64,000 nt of DNA from assembly GCA_012840015.1 (NCBI GenBank), contig DUMF01000006.1, positions 1 through 64,000 on the forward strand, given 5' to 3'. The stretch comes from Bacillota bacterium. Its GTDB lineage: Bacteria; Bacillota; Sulfobacillia; DUMF01. Under the pieces are notes generated by a model, which was not told where the DNA came from, did no database searches, and was given only the letters and a program-made list of their open reading frames with translations. Of the stretch, positions 35,529 through 44,255 are shown piece after piece. The position numbers and the translations under genes were made by a program. Every line of letters starts with the position of its first letter. Positions within the stretch are counted from its first letter, which is position 1.

Positions 35529-36318
35529 AGTGTATGTGGTGACCTCTGGGAAGGGAGGGGTAGGTAAAACCACTACGGTTGCGAATATAGGCACCGCTCT
35601 CGCCATGTGCGGGAACAAGGTGGCCCTCGTAGATGCGGATATAGGGCTCAGAAACCTCGATGTGGTGATGGGCTTGGAAAACCGCATCGTCTATGACCTG
35701 GTCGACGTGGTGGAGGGTTTCTGCAAAGTGAAACATGCGCTCATCAAGGACAAGAGGGTGGAAGGCCTGTACTTGCTACCGGCTGCGCAAACGAGGGACA
35801 AGTCCGCGGTCAATCCTGCGCAGATGAAAGAAGTCTGTGAGCAACTCTCGCAAGATTTCGATTTCGTGATCGTGGACTGCCCAGCAGGCATTGAGCAGGG
35901 ATTTAGAAACGCCATTGCCGGGGCGGAAAAAGCTATAGTGGTTACTACTCCCGAGGTTTCTGCAGTGAGGGACGCCGATAGAGTTATCGGCCTGCTTCAG
36001 CCCACTAATCTTTATCCGCCGTATCTTGTTATCAACCGGTATAAGCCGCAGATGGCTCGACGTGGCGACATGCTGGATGTTTCCGATGTGCAAAGCACGC
36101 TGGCGTTGGATGTGCTGGGTGTAATACCGGACGATGAAGCCATCGTTGTCACGACAAACAAGGGAGAACCGGCCGTTTTCAAGAACAATTCTAAGGCTGG
36201 CCAGGCTTTCAGGAACATAGCCCGGCGTATTCTCGGGGAAGAGGTTCCACTTATGGAGTTGGAGCCATCGGATGGTTTATTGGGGCTCTTCAAGAGGATC
36301 GTGGGACTTTCCCGATAA
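35521..36318 (+). CDS. minD: Septum site-determining ATPase MinD
   Basis: The product is 265 aa. The deviant Walker A is TSGKGGVGKTTTVANIG, the switch regions are DADIGLRNLDVVMGLENR and VDCPAGIEQGFRNAIAGA, and an amphipathic membrane-targeting helix ends the protein (GLLGLFKRIVGLS). It binds the membrane with ATP and recruits MinC and MinE. Confidence 0.98.
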   Translation: MGEVYVVTSGKGGVGKTTTVANIGTALAMCGNKVALVDADIGLRNLDVVMGLENRIVYDLVDVVEGFCKVKHALIKDKRVEGLYLLPAAQTRDKSAVNPAQMKEVCEQLSQDFDFVIVDCPAGIEQGFRNAIAGAEKAIVVTTPEVSAVRDADRVIGLLQPTNLYPPYLVINRYKPQMARRGDMLDVSDVQSTLALDVLGVIPDDEAIVVTTNKGEPAVFKNNSKAGQAFRNIARRILGEEVPLMELEPSDGLLGLFKRIVGLSR

Positions 36319-36333
36319 GCGGAGGGAAACCAC

Positions 36334-36600
36334 ATGGGTTTTTGGGACAGGCTTTTCGGTAAAGAGACACCGAGTAAAGAGATTGCAAAAGAACGCTTGC
36401 GACTCGTACTCATACACGACAGGGCGGCCGTATCACCCAGCTTGATGGAGGCCCTGAGGGATGAGATCATCACTGTGGTGAACAAGTATATTGAGGTAGA
36501 CGAGCGTTCGATGACAGTAGACCTAAAGACTGTAGATTCCAGCGTCGCCCTCGTGGCCAGTATACCGGTTCGAAACGTAAGGCGCGGTAGACTCGCATAA
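36334..36600 (+). CDS. minE: Cell division topological specificity factor MinE
   Basis: The product is 88 aa. The start MGFWDRLFGKETPSKEIAKE has the membrane-binding helix, then RLRLVLIHDRAAVSPSLMEA (the MinD-contact segment) and a dimerisation domain with EVDERSMTVDLKTVDSSVAL. It stimulates MinD ATPase and creates pole-to-pole oscillation. Presence of MinE rather than DivIVA control is common in Clostridia. It lies 15 bp after minD. Confidence 0.95.
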   Translation: MGFWDRLFGKETPSKEIAKERLRLVLIHDRAAVSPSLMEALRDEIITVVNKYIEVDERSMTVDLKTVDSSVALVASIPVRNVRRGRLA

Positions 36601-36615
36601 AAGGAGCAGGGCTCT

Positions 36616-37746
36616 TTGCAGAGACGACGACGGGACTGGAAAAACTTCGATATAACGTTAGTCGTGTGTTTCCTGCTTTTGAGCGTAGTGAGCCTGCTCA
36701 TGGTGGCAAGTGCCACGAGAGCCCGTAGCACGCATGACTATTCGGTGGTTAAGAAGCAAGCTACCTGGGTCGCGACAGGCCTAGTTCTGATTATTGGTCT
36801 TGCCTTCACTCCTTACGAGCAGTGGCTTAGTCACGAGCGATGGCTTTACGTGGTCAACCTGGGACTTCTGCTGGCAGTGCTCATCTTTGGGCGAAGTGCA
36901 TTGGGGGCTCAACGCTGGCTGAAGGTAGGGCCAGTGGTCATCCAACCGTCCGAGCTGGCAAAAGTGATCACAGTGCTTTCATTTGGTGCATATCTTTCCA
37001 AGAGCGACGCGCCTCCTAGGTCCTGGAAAGAAATCTTCGGCACGCTACTATATATCCTTCCTTCTGCGCTTTTAATATTCAAGCAACCAGACCTCGGTAC
37101 GTCTCTCGTCTTGCCGGTTGTCGCCGTAGGCATGTTGTACATGGCGGGGGCTCCAGGGACCAAGCTGGCCACGATGATCTGCGGGGCACTGGCATTGGTA
37201 GGAGGGCTAATATGGGGCCATTTCCGGTATGGGATCCCGCTGCCGTTTCATGATTATCAACTCAAACGCGTGGCGGTGTTGTTTGATCCTTCTCTGGATC
37301 CTCTGGGCGCCGGGTATCATATAAGGCAATCCATCATCGCTCTCGGCTCCGGAAAATTGGTCGGGAAGGGTATCTTCATGGGCGACCAGAGCCAGCTGAA
37401 ATTCCTGCCTGAAGCCTCTACCGATTTCATCTATGCAGTGATTGGAGAGGAACTTGGATTCTTAGGTACGATGGGTATACTGCTAGTGTACCTGGTGTTG
37501 CTTTTGCGTATGCTCAAAATAGCATCACAAGCGAAGGACACTTACGGGCGGCTCATTACAGCCGGCATGATGTCTATGCTCGCTTTTCACGTGCTGGTTA
37601 ACGCGGGCATGACAATGGGGATAATGCCGGTAGTAGGGATACCCCTTCCATTCGTCAGCGCGGGCGGGAGTTCTTTCCTCGCCAACTCTATAGCCCTCGG
37701 TATAGTGGAAAGCGTATACGTGCACCGTCAGAAGATCCCCTTCTAG
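36616..37746 (+). CDS. rodA: Rod-shape SEDS glycosyltransferase RodA
   Basis: The product is 376 aa; TTG start after AAGGAG. It has about ten membrane helices and SEDS signatures: QRWLKVGPVVIQPSELAKV, FKQPDLGTSLVLPVVAVGML, QLKFLPEASTDFIYAVIGEE and GIPLPFVSAGGSSFLANSIA. It polymerises glycan strands for side-wall growth with PBP2. It is the last gene of the mre-min run and its end overlaps the convergent antiporter gene by 59 bp. Confidence 0.95.
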   Translation: MQRRRRDWKNFDITLVVCFLLLSVVSLLMVASATRARSTHDYSVVKKQATWVATGLVLIIGLAFTPYEQWLSHERWLYVVNLGLLLAVLIFGRSALGAQRWLKVGPVVIQPSELAKVITVLSFGAYLSKSDAPPRSWKEIFGTLLYILPSALLIFKQPDLGTSLVLPVVAVGMLYMAGAPGTKLATMICGALALVGGLIWGHFRYGIPLPFHDYQLKRVAVLFDPSLDPLGAGYHIRQSIIALGSGKLVGKGIFMGDQSQLKFLPEASTDFIYAVIGEELGFLGTMGILLVYLVLLLRMLKIASQAKDTYGRLITAGMMSMLAFHVLVNAGMTMGIMPVVGIPLPFVSAGGSSFLANSIALGIVESVYVHRQKIPF

Positions 37747-39103
37747 CTGACTCAAGCTGGCTGATGAGCAGCGAGACTACCGGTTGGAGGAGCACGTAGA
37801 AGGCATATCTGGTGTATTCCCAAGTGCTAACCCCGAGCATCAATGAGGCCATCACTGAGATGCCTGTCCATGGTATCACGATTGTGAGTATGGCGCCTGA
37901 ATCATCTATCACTCTGGCCAGATCCCACCCAGAAAGCCGGCGTTTCTGATATTCAGGGAGTAGCGCCCGTGCAGGCACGATGACGGCCAGCGATTGGCTG
38001 CACGACACGACCGCCACGAGCGTACTGAGCCCCATGGTGGCGAGGCGTAGCTGGATTTCACCCCTGATGCTGCGAAGGCCGTTGCCAAGCAACTGATCCA
38101 CTACTCCGGCCTCCTCGAGCATGCCATTGAGTGCACCTGCAGATAGCAGCAGCGTCGCGAGCTCGATGGTGGAGCGGAGACCTCCCGACTTGAGTAGTTG
38201 ATCCAGGAGCGTAAAACCCGTATCGGGGTCGTAACCTATGAAACCATCTAGTATCACGCTGCTTAGCCTTACGCCTCGTATCCACACTGCAAGGACTGCA
38301 CCCGATACGATTCCAGAAGCGAAGACCCACTTGAGAGGGATTTTTAGCAGGGAAAGCCCAATGAGAAGCACCGGAGGCAACAGTAGAAGCAAGGATGGAT
38401 GAAAAACTTCCTGAATTGCTGGCAAGATCGGGCTCGATGTAGCCTGTGTCACATGCATAGAGCGGCCTGTCCAGCAGTACCCCAGCACTGACAGTACAAA
38501 GCAAGGCAGGCCGGTGAACATAAAGCGGTAAAAATTGAGGGCTGGGTCGCTGGAAGTCATCGCCGCTACGAGATGAAACTGTCCCGAGGTAAGAGACGAC
38601 CTGTCTCCGACAATCCCCCCTGATACTATTGCACCAGCTACAGGCGCAGCGGGCAAGCCGAGCCCCCTGGCCACACCCATGAGTACGACACCCATGGTGG
38701 AGATGGCTCCAGTCGCGGACCCCAAAACCATGGACGTAGCGGACGTCAGTACGAAACAAAGGGGCAAAATGAAGCGCGGGTTAATACTCTTGAGGCCGTA
38801 ATACATCAACGATGGGATCGTCCCGCTATTCATCCAGACGGTGGTCATGAAGGCGAGCATCAAAGTCACGAATACCACGGGCCAGATGGCTTTCATTCCA
38901 GCGAGCGATGCCTTGTACAGTTGATGCGGCTTACGCCCGTGGCGATAGAGGAATACCCAGGTCGCACCCGTTGAAAATAACATCGCCTGATAAGCGGGCG
39001 ATCGAAAGATGGCTACGGTGCAGAAGAGCGAAGCAGCCGTCAGAACGACTGGAAATGCTGCTTGTCGTCCGGTCAAAGGTCTCATACCCTTTGAGTATAA
39101 CAC
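37688..39103 (-). CDS. NhaC-type Na+/H+ antiporter family protein
   Basis: The product is 471 aa with about eleven membrane helices. GGIVGDRSSLTSGQFHLVAAMT corresponds to the conserved NhaC loop, and VIDDSGAILTIVIPWTGISVMAS repeats the pattern in the second half. The ion and substrate are not certain; NhaC relatives also move malate/lactate in exchange for Na+. The open frame starts at a GTG; an ATG six codons later (39085) sits 10 nt after a TATACT box and might be a near-leaderless start. Confidence 0.8.
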   Translation of the reverse strand: MLYSKGMRPLTGRQAAFPVVLTAASLFCTVAIFRSPAYQAMLFSTGATWVFLYRHGRKPHQLYKASLAGMKAIWPVVFVTLMLAFMTTVWMNSGTIPSLMYYGLKSINPRFILPLCFVLTSATSMVLGSATGAISTMGVVLMGVARGLGLPAAPVAGAIVSGGIVGDRSSLTSGQFHLVAAMTSSDPALNFYRFMFTGLPCFVLSVLGYCWTGRSMHVTQATSSPILPAIQEVFHPSLLLLLPPVLLIGLSLLKIPLKWVFASGIVSGAVLAVWIRGVRLSSVILDGFIGYDPDTGFTLLDQLLKSGGLRSTIELATLLLSAGALNGMLEEAGVVDQLLGNGLRSIRGEIQLRLATMGLSTLVAVVSCSQSLAVIVPARALLPEYQKRRLSGWDLARVIDDSGAILTIVIPWTGISVMASLMLGVSTWEYTRYAFYVLLQPVVSLLISQLESARRGSSDGARIRFPLYRGL

Positions 39104-39229
39104 ACTAACACGGCGGGAAACCTTGCTCGAGTCGGTATTGCAAGTCCGTGCCTTGGGTATGCCGGGAATGTTAGAATACCACTCGGATATCAGTCAAATT
39201 GTTTGATGACGAAAGAGAGGGGTGCGTGC

Positions 39230-40216
39230 GTGATTGGTGATCTGCTCAAACAAGGCGAAGAGCGGTTGCGGCAGCTCGGGTTAGGGGATTATCTGGATTA
39301 CGGTGCGGAGACTGGTGCCACGCTGAGAATTACCCGTCAGTATTTTGACAGTTTTTGTTTCAAAATGCGCGTTATAGATTCCGCCTGGCCTGACACGAGT
39401 TGCCGGTTTTTTGGCAGGGAGCTGAAATACCCGGTTATGGTTGCCGCCCTTTCCGGGCTTCATAAGATACAGCCCAACGCCATGGAGGAGGTTGCTCGTG
39501 GTGCGATCGCGGCTGGATCAGCGGTATGGGTGGGTATCGGAAACAGCGAGGAACTCGCCCGTATAGTTGAAACCGGTGCGCCCGTAGTTAAGATCGTCAA
39601 GCCTTACAAGGATGAGGATATGGTCATGTCCAAACTGGAAGACGCACAGCGGCTGGGCTGTATCGCGGTCGGGATGGACGTGGACTTCTTTTTTGGCGGA
39701 AAGCGACAAGACAGTGTGATCATGCCGCGCCCGTTCGGCCCAAAGACTACTTCTGATTTGAAGAGATACATACGTTCAGTCGACATACCGTTTATCGTTA
39801 AAGGCGTGCTGAGCCTCGAAGATGCTCTCAAAGCTGCGGAAGCCGGCGCTGCGGCGATCGTGGTCTCGCACCACGGAGGAGCCGTGCTCGATTACTCGCT
39901 ACCGCCGTTGGCCGTGTTGCCTGAGATAAGCGAGGCACTTAAGGGGAAAGTGGTCATACTTGTGGATAGCGGCTTCCGGCGTGGTACGGATGTGCTGAAG
40001 GCGCTCGCCCTGGGCGCTGATGGTGTGCTCGTGGGCCGCGCAGTGATGGCAGGACTTGCGGTGGGCGGTAGCCGTGGGGTGACCGAAGTGCTGACAGGAT
40101 TGGGAGAGGAATTGAGCAGGGCGATGGCTTTGACGGGCTGCAGGCGTCTGGATGAAATAGATCGACAAATCCTGAGGCAGGTTTGGTGCGATGGGAGGGT
40201 TGACCATGCCATATAG
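39230..40216 (+). CDS. FMN-dependent alpha-hydroxyacid oxidase/dehydrogenase family protein
   Basis: The product is 328 aa from the GTG at 39230, after AGAGGGG; the frame is open 9 codons upstream. TIM-barrel FMN motifs: PVMVAALSGLHKI, IPFIVKGVLSLEDALKAAEAG, VVSHHGGAVLDYSLPPLAVL (active-site His) and VDSGFRRGTDVLKALALGADGVLVGRA. The family oxidises lactate, glycolate or similar acids. It overlaps the DUF2148 gene by 11 bp. Confidence 0.88.
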   Translation: MIGDLLKQGEERLRQLGLGDYLDYGAETGATLRITRQYFDSFCFKMRVIDSAWPDTSCRFFGRELKYPVMVAALSGLHKIQPNAMEEVARGAIAAGSAVWVGIGNSEELARIVETGAPVVKIVKPYKDEDMVMSKLEDAQRLGCIAVGMDVDFFFGGKRQDSVIMPRPFGPKTTSDLKRYIRSVDIPFIVKGVLSLEDALKAAEAGAAAIVVSHHGGAVLDYSLPPLAVLPEISEALKGKVVILVDSGFRRGTDVLKALALGADGVLVGRAVMAGLAVGGSRGVTEVLTGLGEELSRAMALTGCRRLDEIDRQILRQVWCDGRVDHAI

Positions 40217-40748
40217 GGATCCGGGGGAAGTTGAAGCTTTACGAGTGGCGGCACAGCTCATGAGTTTGGCAGCGCGTACCGCGCCCAAAGCGACGGGTAA
40301 AGATTTCGTCACGACCAAAATCATCTCGGGAGAAACCCTCGAGCGGCTGGCAGATGAGATGGTTGCTTACGGCAAAGCTTCAGGCAAGAAAAACTTCGAT
40401 CGAGACGGGGAGAACGTCCGCAATTCAGGTGCAGTACTTCTGCTGGGCCTTAAGGACCCTGAGGTAGCGGGCCTGAATTGCGGAGCGTGTGGGTTTGATA
40501 ACTGCTCTGAACTGCAAAAGCACAGCGGGCCTGAGTTCGAGGGGCCACTGTGCGTGTGGAGGATCATAGATCTCGGGATAGCTGCGGGCTCTGCAGTGAA
40601 GATGGCGTCTATGCTTAACGTGGACAACAGGGTCATGTACAGGATCGGCGTGGTGGCTAAGAAGATGGGCATCGTGGATGACGACGTGGTTATGGGCATA
40701 CCGCTGAGTGCTACCGGCAAGAGCCCGTATTTTGACAGGGGTAGATAG
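40206..40748 (+). CDS. DUF2148 ferredoxin-like protein
   Basis: The product is 180 aa; the ATG follows GGGAGG at 6 nt. The cysteine set LNCGACGFDNCSELQKH plus a later LCVWRIIDLGIAAGSAVKMA is the DUF2148 pattern, which suggests an Fe-S cluster. Function is not established. It is translationally linked to the oxidase gene before it, so it may act as its electron partner; that is inference. Confidence 0.82.
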   Translation: MPYRDPGEVEALRVAAQLMSLAARTAPKATGKDFVTTKIISGETLERLADEMVAYGKASGKKNFDRDGENVRNSGAVLLLGLKDPEVAGLNCGACGFDNCSELQKHSGPEFEGPLCVWRIIDLGIAAGSAVKMASMLNVDNRVMYRIGVVAKKMGIVDDDVVMGIPLSATGKSPYFDRGR

Positions 40749-40784
40749 GTAATAAGCTTTACGGGTACTTCATAGTAGTATTGC

Positions 40785-41363
40785 ATGGATCTCATTTGGC
40801 TGGCACTCATAGTGGTGTCCGTAGTTTTTGGATGGGCGAACGGGGCAGGCAAGGAATTGACCGCTGCGGTTTTCGCTGGGGCAGCGGGAGCCGTGGATTC
40901 CGCTATCCAGTTACTCGGCATCGTAACAGTCTGGATGGGCATCTCCAGAGTGGCTGAGAAGAGCGGCCTGCTTCAAATCATAGCGCGCGCTATGGCACCC
41001 GTGCTGAGGCCGCTCTTCCCCGATCTGCCCAAGGGCCACCCGGCCTTCGCTCCAATTGCGATGAACTTCACGGCAAATATTCTTGGGCTCGGCAACGCCG
41101 CTACCCCGTTCGGGCTGATTGCCATGAAGGAGCTGCAGGCCTCAAACCCCCACCCAGCCGAGGCCACACGGCCGATGATCACCTTTCTCGCGTTGAACAG
41201 CGTGATCGTCACCCTCGTGCCATCTGGTACCATCGCCTTCAGGGCCGCTACCGGGGCTGCGAACCCGAGTGACGTTGTCCTTCCGGCGATCTTGGCGACA
41301 GCGATCCCCATGGTGTGTGTCATATTCTTCGATCTCCTCTTGAGGCGCTTCCAGCGCCTGTGA
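40785..41363 (+). CDS. spmA: Spore maturation protein A
   Basis: The product is 192 aa with about five membrane helices. MNFTANILGLGNAATPFGLIAMKELQ and NPHPAEATRPMITFLALNSV are the SpmA/nucleoside-recognition (Gate) domain signatures. SpmA and SpmB affect spore core dehydration in Bacillus. It is paired with spmB 6 bp downstream. Confidence 0.93.
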   Translation: MDLIWLALIVVSVVFGWANGAGKELTAAVFAGAAGAVDSAIQLLGIVTVWMGISRVAEKSGLLQIIARAMAPVLRPLFPDLPKGHPAFAPIAMNFTANILGLGNAATPFGLIAMKELQASNPHPAEATRPMITFLALNSVIVTLVPSGTIAFRAATGAANPSDVVLPAILATAIPMVCVIFFDLLLRRFQRL

Positions 41364-41369
41364 GCTAAC

Positions 41370-41882
41370 ATGGGCGATTGGTTGGTACCAACGGTTATTG
41401 CCGGAGTAATGGTGTTTGCCAAGCTCCGAGGCGTTAAGGTGTACGAGGAGTTCATAGAGGGGGCTAGAGAGGGCCTTCATCTTACTTATCGCCTTCTGCC
41501 CTATCTAGTGGGGATGCTAACTGCAGTGGAGATGTTCAAAAAGTCGGGCGCCCTCGAAGCATTGGGCAAAGCCTTGGCTCCTCTATTGGGCATACTTCGC
41601 ATACCCCCGGAAATCCTCGCCCTCATGGTGATAAGGCCGGTGTCAGGGGGTGCGGCAGCCGCAATGGTGCTAAATATTCTTAGAACCTACGGGCCCGATT
41701 CAACCGTGGGCAGGATGGCTTCGATTATGCAAGGGAGTTCGGACACCACGTTTTACGTCTTAAGCCTGTACTTTGGGTCGGTCAACATTACGAAGACAAG
41801 GCATGCCTTGTGGGTGTGCCTCATTGGAGACATGGTTGGCTTTGCCTCCGCGATCTTGCTCACCTATTTGTTCTTTGGATAG
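41370..41882 (+). CDS. spmB: Spore maturation protein B
   Basis: The product is 170 aa, mostly membrane helices. The Gate-domain signatures are EFIEGAREGLHLTYRLLPYL, RPVSGGAAAAMVLNILRTYG and MQGSSDTTFYVLSLYFGSV. It forms a pair with spmA and supports the view that the organism makes spores. Confidence 0.93.
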   Translation: MGDWLVPTVIAGVMVFAKLRGVKVYEEFIEGAREGLHLTYRLLPYLVGMLTAVEMFKKSGALEALGKALAPLLGILRIPPEILALMVIRPVSGGAAAAMVLNILRTYGPDSTVGRMASIMQGSSDTTFYVLSLYFGSVNITKTRHALWVCLIGDMVGFASAILLTYLFFG

Positions 41883-41919
41883 CGATCCCGGGTGATGTAA
41901 TTGCAATATTGTTCCCCTG

Positions 41920-42202
41920 AAAAAGTGGTGGATAGGCCAGGCGAGTATCACCATGGCATACGACCATGAGTTACTGCAGCTCGGTGAAAAGAGCGTGCAA
42001 GCCTGAGAACTAGACCAGCCGTTACAGGGAGATTGTTGCCGCTTCCCACGAGCACGGAATCCTGGTCGAGGCAGGAATTGTCACCAGCTTCGACAGCAGC
42101 GAAGACAGCTCTATTTTCAAGAAAACCCTTGAGATGCTCTCGGAAATCGGTGTTGACCTGGAGTTTCAAGATCCTGACTCCATACCCTGGACGACAGTGT
42201 AA
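41920..42202 (+). pseudogene. Remnant of a B12-binding-type radical-SAM protein
   Basis: One frame gives KKWWIGQASITMAYDHELLQ, and after a shift the next (from 42017) gives YREIVAASHEHGILVEAGIV and FDSSEDSSIFKKTLEMLSEI. In intact B12-binding radical-SAM proteins these segments follow each other with about 25 residues between them (the GFES region). Here those residues are deleted and the frame changes. The N-terminal B12-binding half and the Fe-S motif are gone. The fragment lies between spmB and an insertion sequence. Confidence 0.75.
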
Positions 42203-42389
42203 TACTGTCCCATGGCAGAGTCTGGAGCACACACACCGAGAGATTCCCTTCTTTTCACCGCTGCTGCAAAGCTCCGTACAGGCATGTTCAGCCTCAAACC
42301 CGACTTTGAAAGTAAACCGCCAGTTTCGAGTGCCACAGAGCCTGCAAGGCCTTGAAAATTATAGGTGGAGTGTGTGAAAAATCAACCGT

Positions 42390-44099
42390 CTGTAGTGCCA
42401 CGTGAGGGGCGTTTAAATCTTGCATAGAAATAGTGCATATGTTACTATGGGACTGCCATGTTTGTCAGAACAAAAGTCTTCAAGAACAAAGACGGCTCCG
42501 CACGCACATACCTGCAGCTCGTTACAACCGAGCGCGTGGGTGGCAAGGTGCGCCAGAGGGTTGTGGCCAACCTGGGAAGGCTTGATGAGCTCCAGGATGG
42601 AGGCGCAATTGACAAGCTGATCGAGCACCTGGCGCGGTTTTCGAAGAAGCAGTACATTCTGGACAGGGTGCGGCAGATTGAAGCAAAGCAAGCCAAGACG
42701 TGGGGGCCAGTGCTGATCTTTCGGAGGCTGTGGGAAGAACTGAGGTTGTCGGCCACGTTTGACCACCTGCTGGAGAAGACTGGAGTGGAGACAGACTTCG
42801 AGGAAGCAGCATTTGCCATGGTGCTCAACCGGCTGCTCGACCCCATGTCAAAGCTCAGGGTGTCTGAGTGGGTAAAGACCATATACCGACCCGAGTGGGA
42901 CAAACTGGAGTTACATCACTTCTACCGTGCACTTGACTTTCTCGCTGAGCACAAGATCGAGTTTGAGCAAGCCCTCCATGCGCGGGTGTGGGACCTATTT
43001 AACCTGAGGCTTGACCTGCTCTTGTGGGACACCACTACCACCTATTTCGAGGGGCGTGCTGCGGAAGACTTGGCTGAGTTCGGCTTTTCTAAGGACAACA
43101 GGCCAGACAGGGTACAAGTGATGATCGGGGTTTTGTTATCCCGTGATGGGTTTCCCATTGCTCACGAGGTATTCCCGGGCAATACGGCGGAGGTGGATAC
43201 CTTCCGGCAGGTGGTAGACAAGGTGCAACGGCACTTCAACCTGAGGCGAGTGATTCTTGTTGCTGACAGGGGGATGGTTTCGGAGGAGCTGCTTGGTGAG
43301 ATTGAGGCTGCTGGGCTGGAATACATCGTTGGGGTGAGGATGAGGAGGCTGAAGGTGGCAGAGGAAGTGCTGTCACGCCCGGGGCGTTACCACAAGGCAA
43401 ATCCCAACCTGTGGGTGAAGGAAGTGATGCACCAGGGTGTACGGTACATCGTTTGTTTCAATCCTGAGGAAAAGGAGCGAGATCGCCAAACGCGCGAGGA
43501 AGCTGTGGGAAGGCTCCGAGATAAGCTGGAAGCCGGGCAACTGAGGCAGCTCATTGGCAACAGTGCATACCGCAGGTATCTCAAGCTCGACGGGGCTAAT
43601 GTTTCCATCGACACGGAGGCATTGGAGCACGAAGCAAGATACGATGGTAAGTACGTGTTGAGGACCAACTGCTCGCTGAGTCCGGAAGAGGTGGCAGAAA
43701 GCTACAAGAGCCTTTGGCAAGTGGAACGTGCCTTTCGGGAGCTGAAGTCGGGTCTTGAGCTCAGACCCGTCTACCACTGGACAGAGAAGCGAATTCGGGG
43801 TCACATCATGGTGTGCTTCCTTGCCGTGGTACTGGAGATAGCCCTGCGACGTAAGATCAGGGACCAGGGTGTTGAGGTGCGTTACGATGACCTTTTGCTG
43901 GACCTATGCCAGCTGAAGGCTGTTGACCTGTGTGTAGACGGCACACGTTATCTTGCCAGAACAGAGCTTACGGGTTGTGCCGAGGTGGCGTTCCGCGCTG
44001 TAGGTGTGAGGCCACCGCAGCTGGTAACCGAGATGCCACGGGTTTGACCAGATACACGAGACGGCTTGTAGTGGAACGCGTGCCCCTCGTACCTTGCAG
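42390..44099 (+). mobile_element. IS1634-family insertion sequence
   Basis: Contains one intact transposase gene. Candidate ends are imperfect inverted repeats: CTGTAGTGCCACGTGAGGGG from 42390 and, at 44082-44099, GCCCCTCGTACCTTGCAG, whose complement begins CTGCAAGG and ends AGGGGC. No target-site duplication is evident, so the exact limits are uncertain. A 9-bp stem hairpin (AGCCATTGC-GCT-GCAATGGCT, 44098-44118) abuts the right end. Confidence 0.6.
42458..44047 (+). CDS. IS1634-family transposase (DDE type)
   Basis: The product is 529 aa. Family features are the start MFVRTKVFKNKDGSARTYLQ, the DDE core with LLWDTTTTYFEG (first Asp), VILVADRGMVSEELLGEIE (second Asp) and YKSLWQVERAFRELKSGLEL (Glu), and VCFLAVVLEIALRR at the end. 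The frame is intact, so the element may be mobile or recently so. Confidence 0.92.
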   Translation: MFVRTKVFKNKDGSARTYLQLVTTERVGGKVRQRVVANLGRLDELQDGGAIDKLIEHLARFSKKQYILDRVRQIEAKQAKTWGPVLIFRRLWEELRLSATFDHLLEKTGVETDFEEAAFAMVLNRLLDPMSKLRVSEWVKTIYRPEWDKLELHHFYRALDFLAEHKIEFEQALHARVWDLFNLRLDLLLWDTTTTYFEGRAAEDLAEFGFSKDNRPDRVQVMIGVLLSRDGFPIAHEVFPGNTAEVDTFRQVVDKVQRHFNLRRVILVADRGMVSEELLGEIEAAGLEYIVGVRMRRLKVAEEVLSRPGRYHKANPNLWVKEVMHQGVRYIVCFNPEEKERDRQTREEAVGRLRDKLEAGQLRQLIGNSAYRRYLKLDGANVSIDTEALEHEARYDGKYVLRTNCSLSPEEVAESYKSLWQVERAFRELKSGLELRPVYHWTEKRIRGHIMVCFLAVVLEIALRRKIRDQGVEVRYDDLLLDLCQLKAVDLCVDGTRYLARTELTGCAEVAFRAVGVRPPQLVTEMPRV

Positions 44100-44255
44100 C
44101 CATTGCGCTGCAATGGCTTCCTAGGTCCGAGGTTTCAAACTTGGGTCAAAGAGATCTCTGAAAAAGTCCCCGACTTCTTTTCTCGTACCAAGTAGGATTT
44201 ACGAGCGCGATGGCGTAATTGGAAAGTAGAAGCAGCATTCAGGAGGTAATCACCA

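Noticed and set aside
36560-36580. GGTTCGAAAC resembling a tRNA T-loop
   Set aside because: It lies inside minE and has no acceptor or anticodon stem around it. I found no tRNA or rRNA gene in the window.
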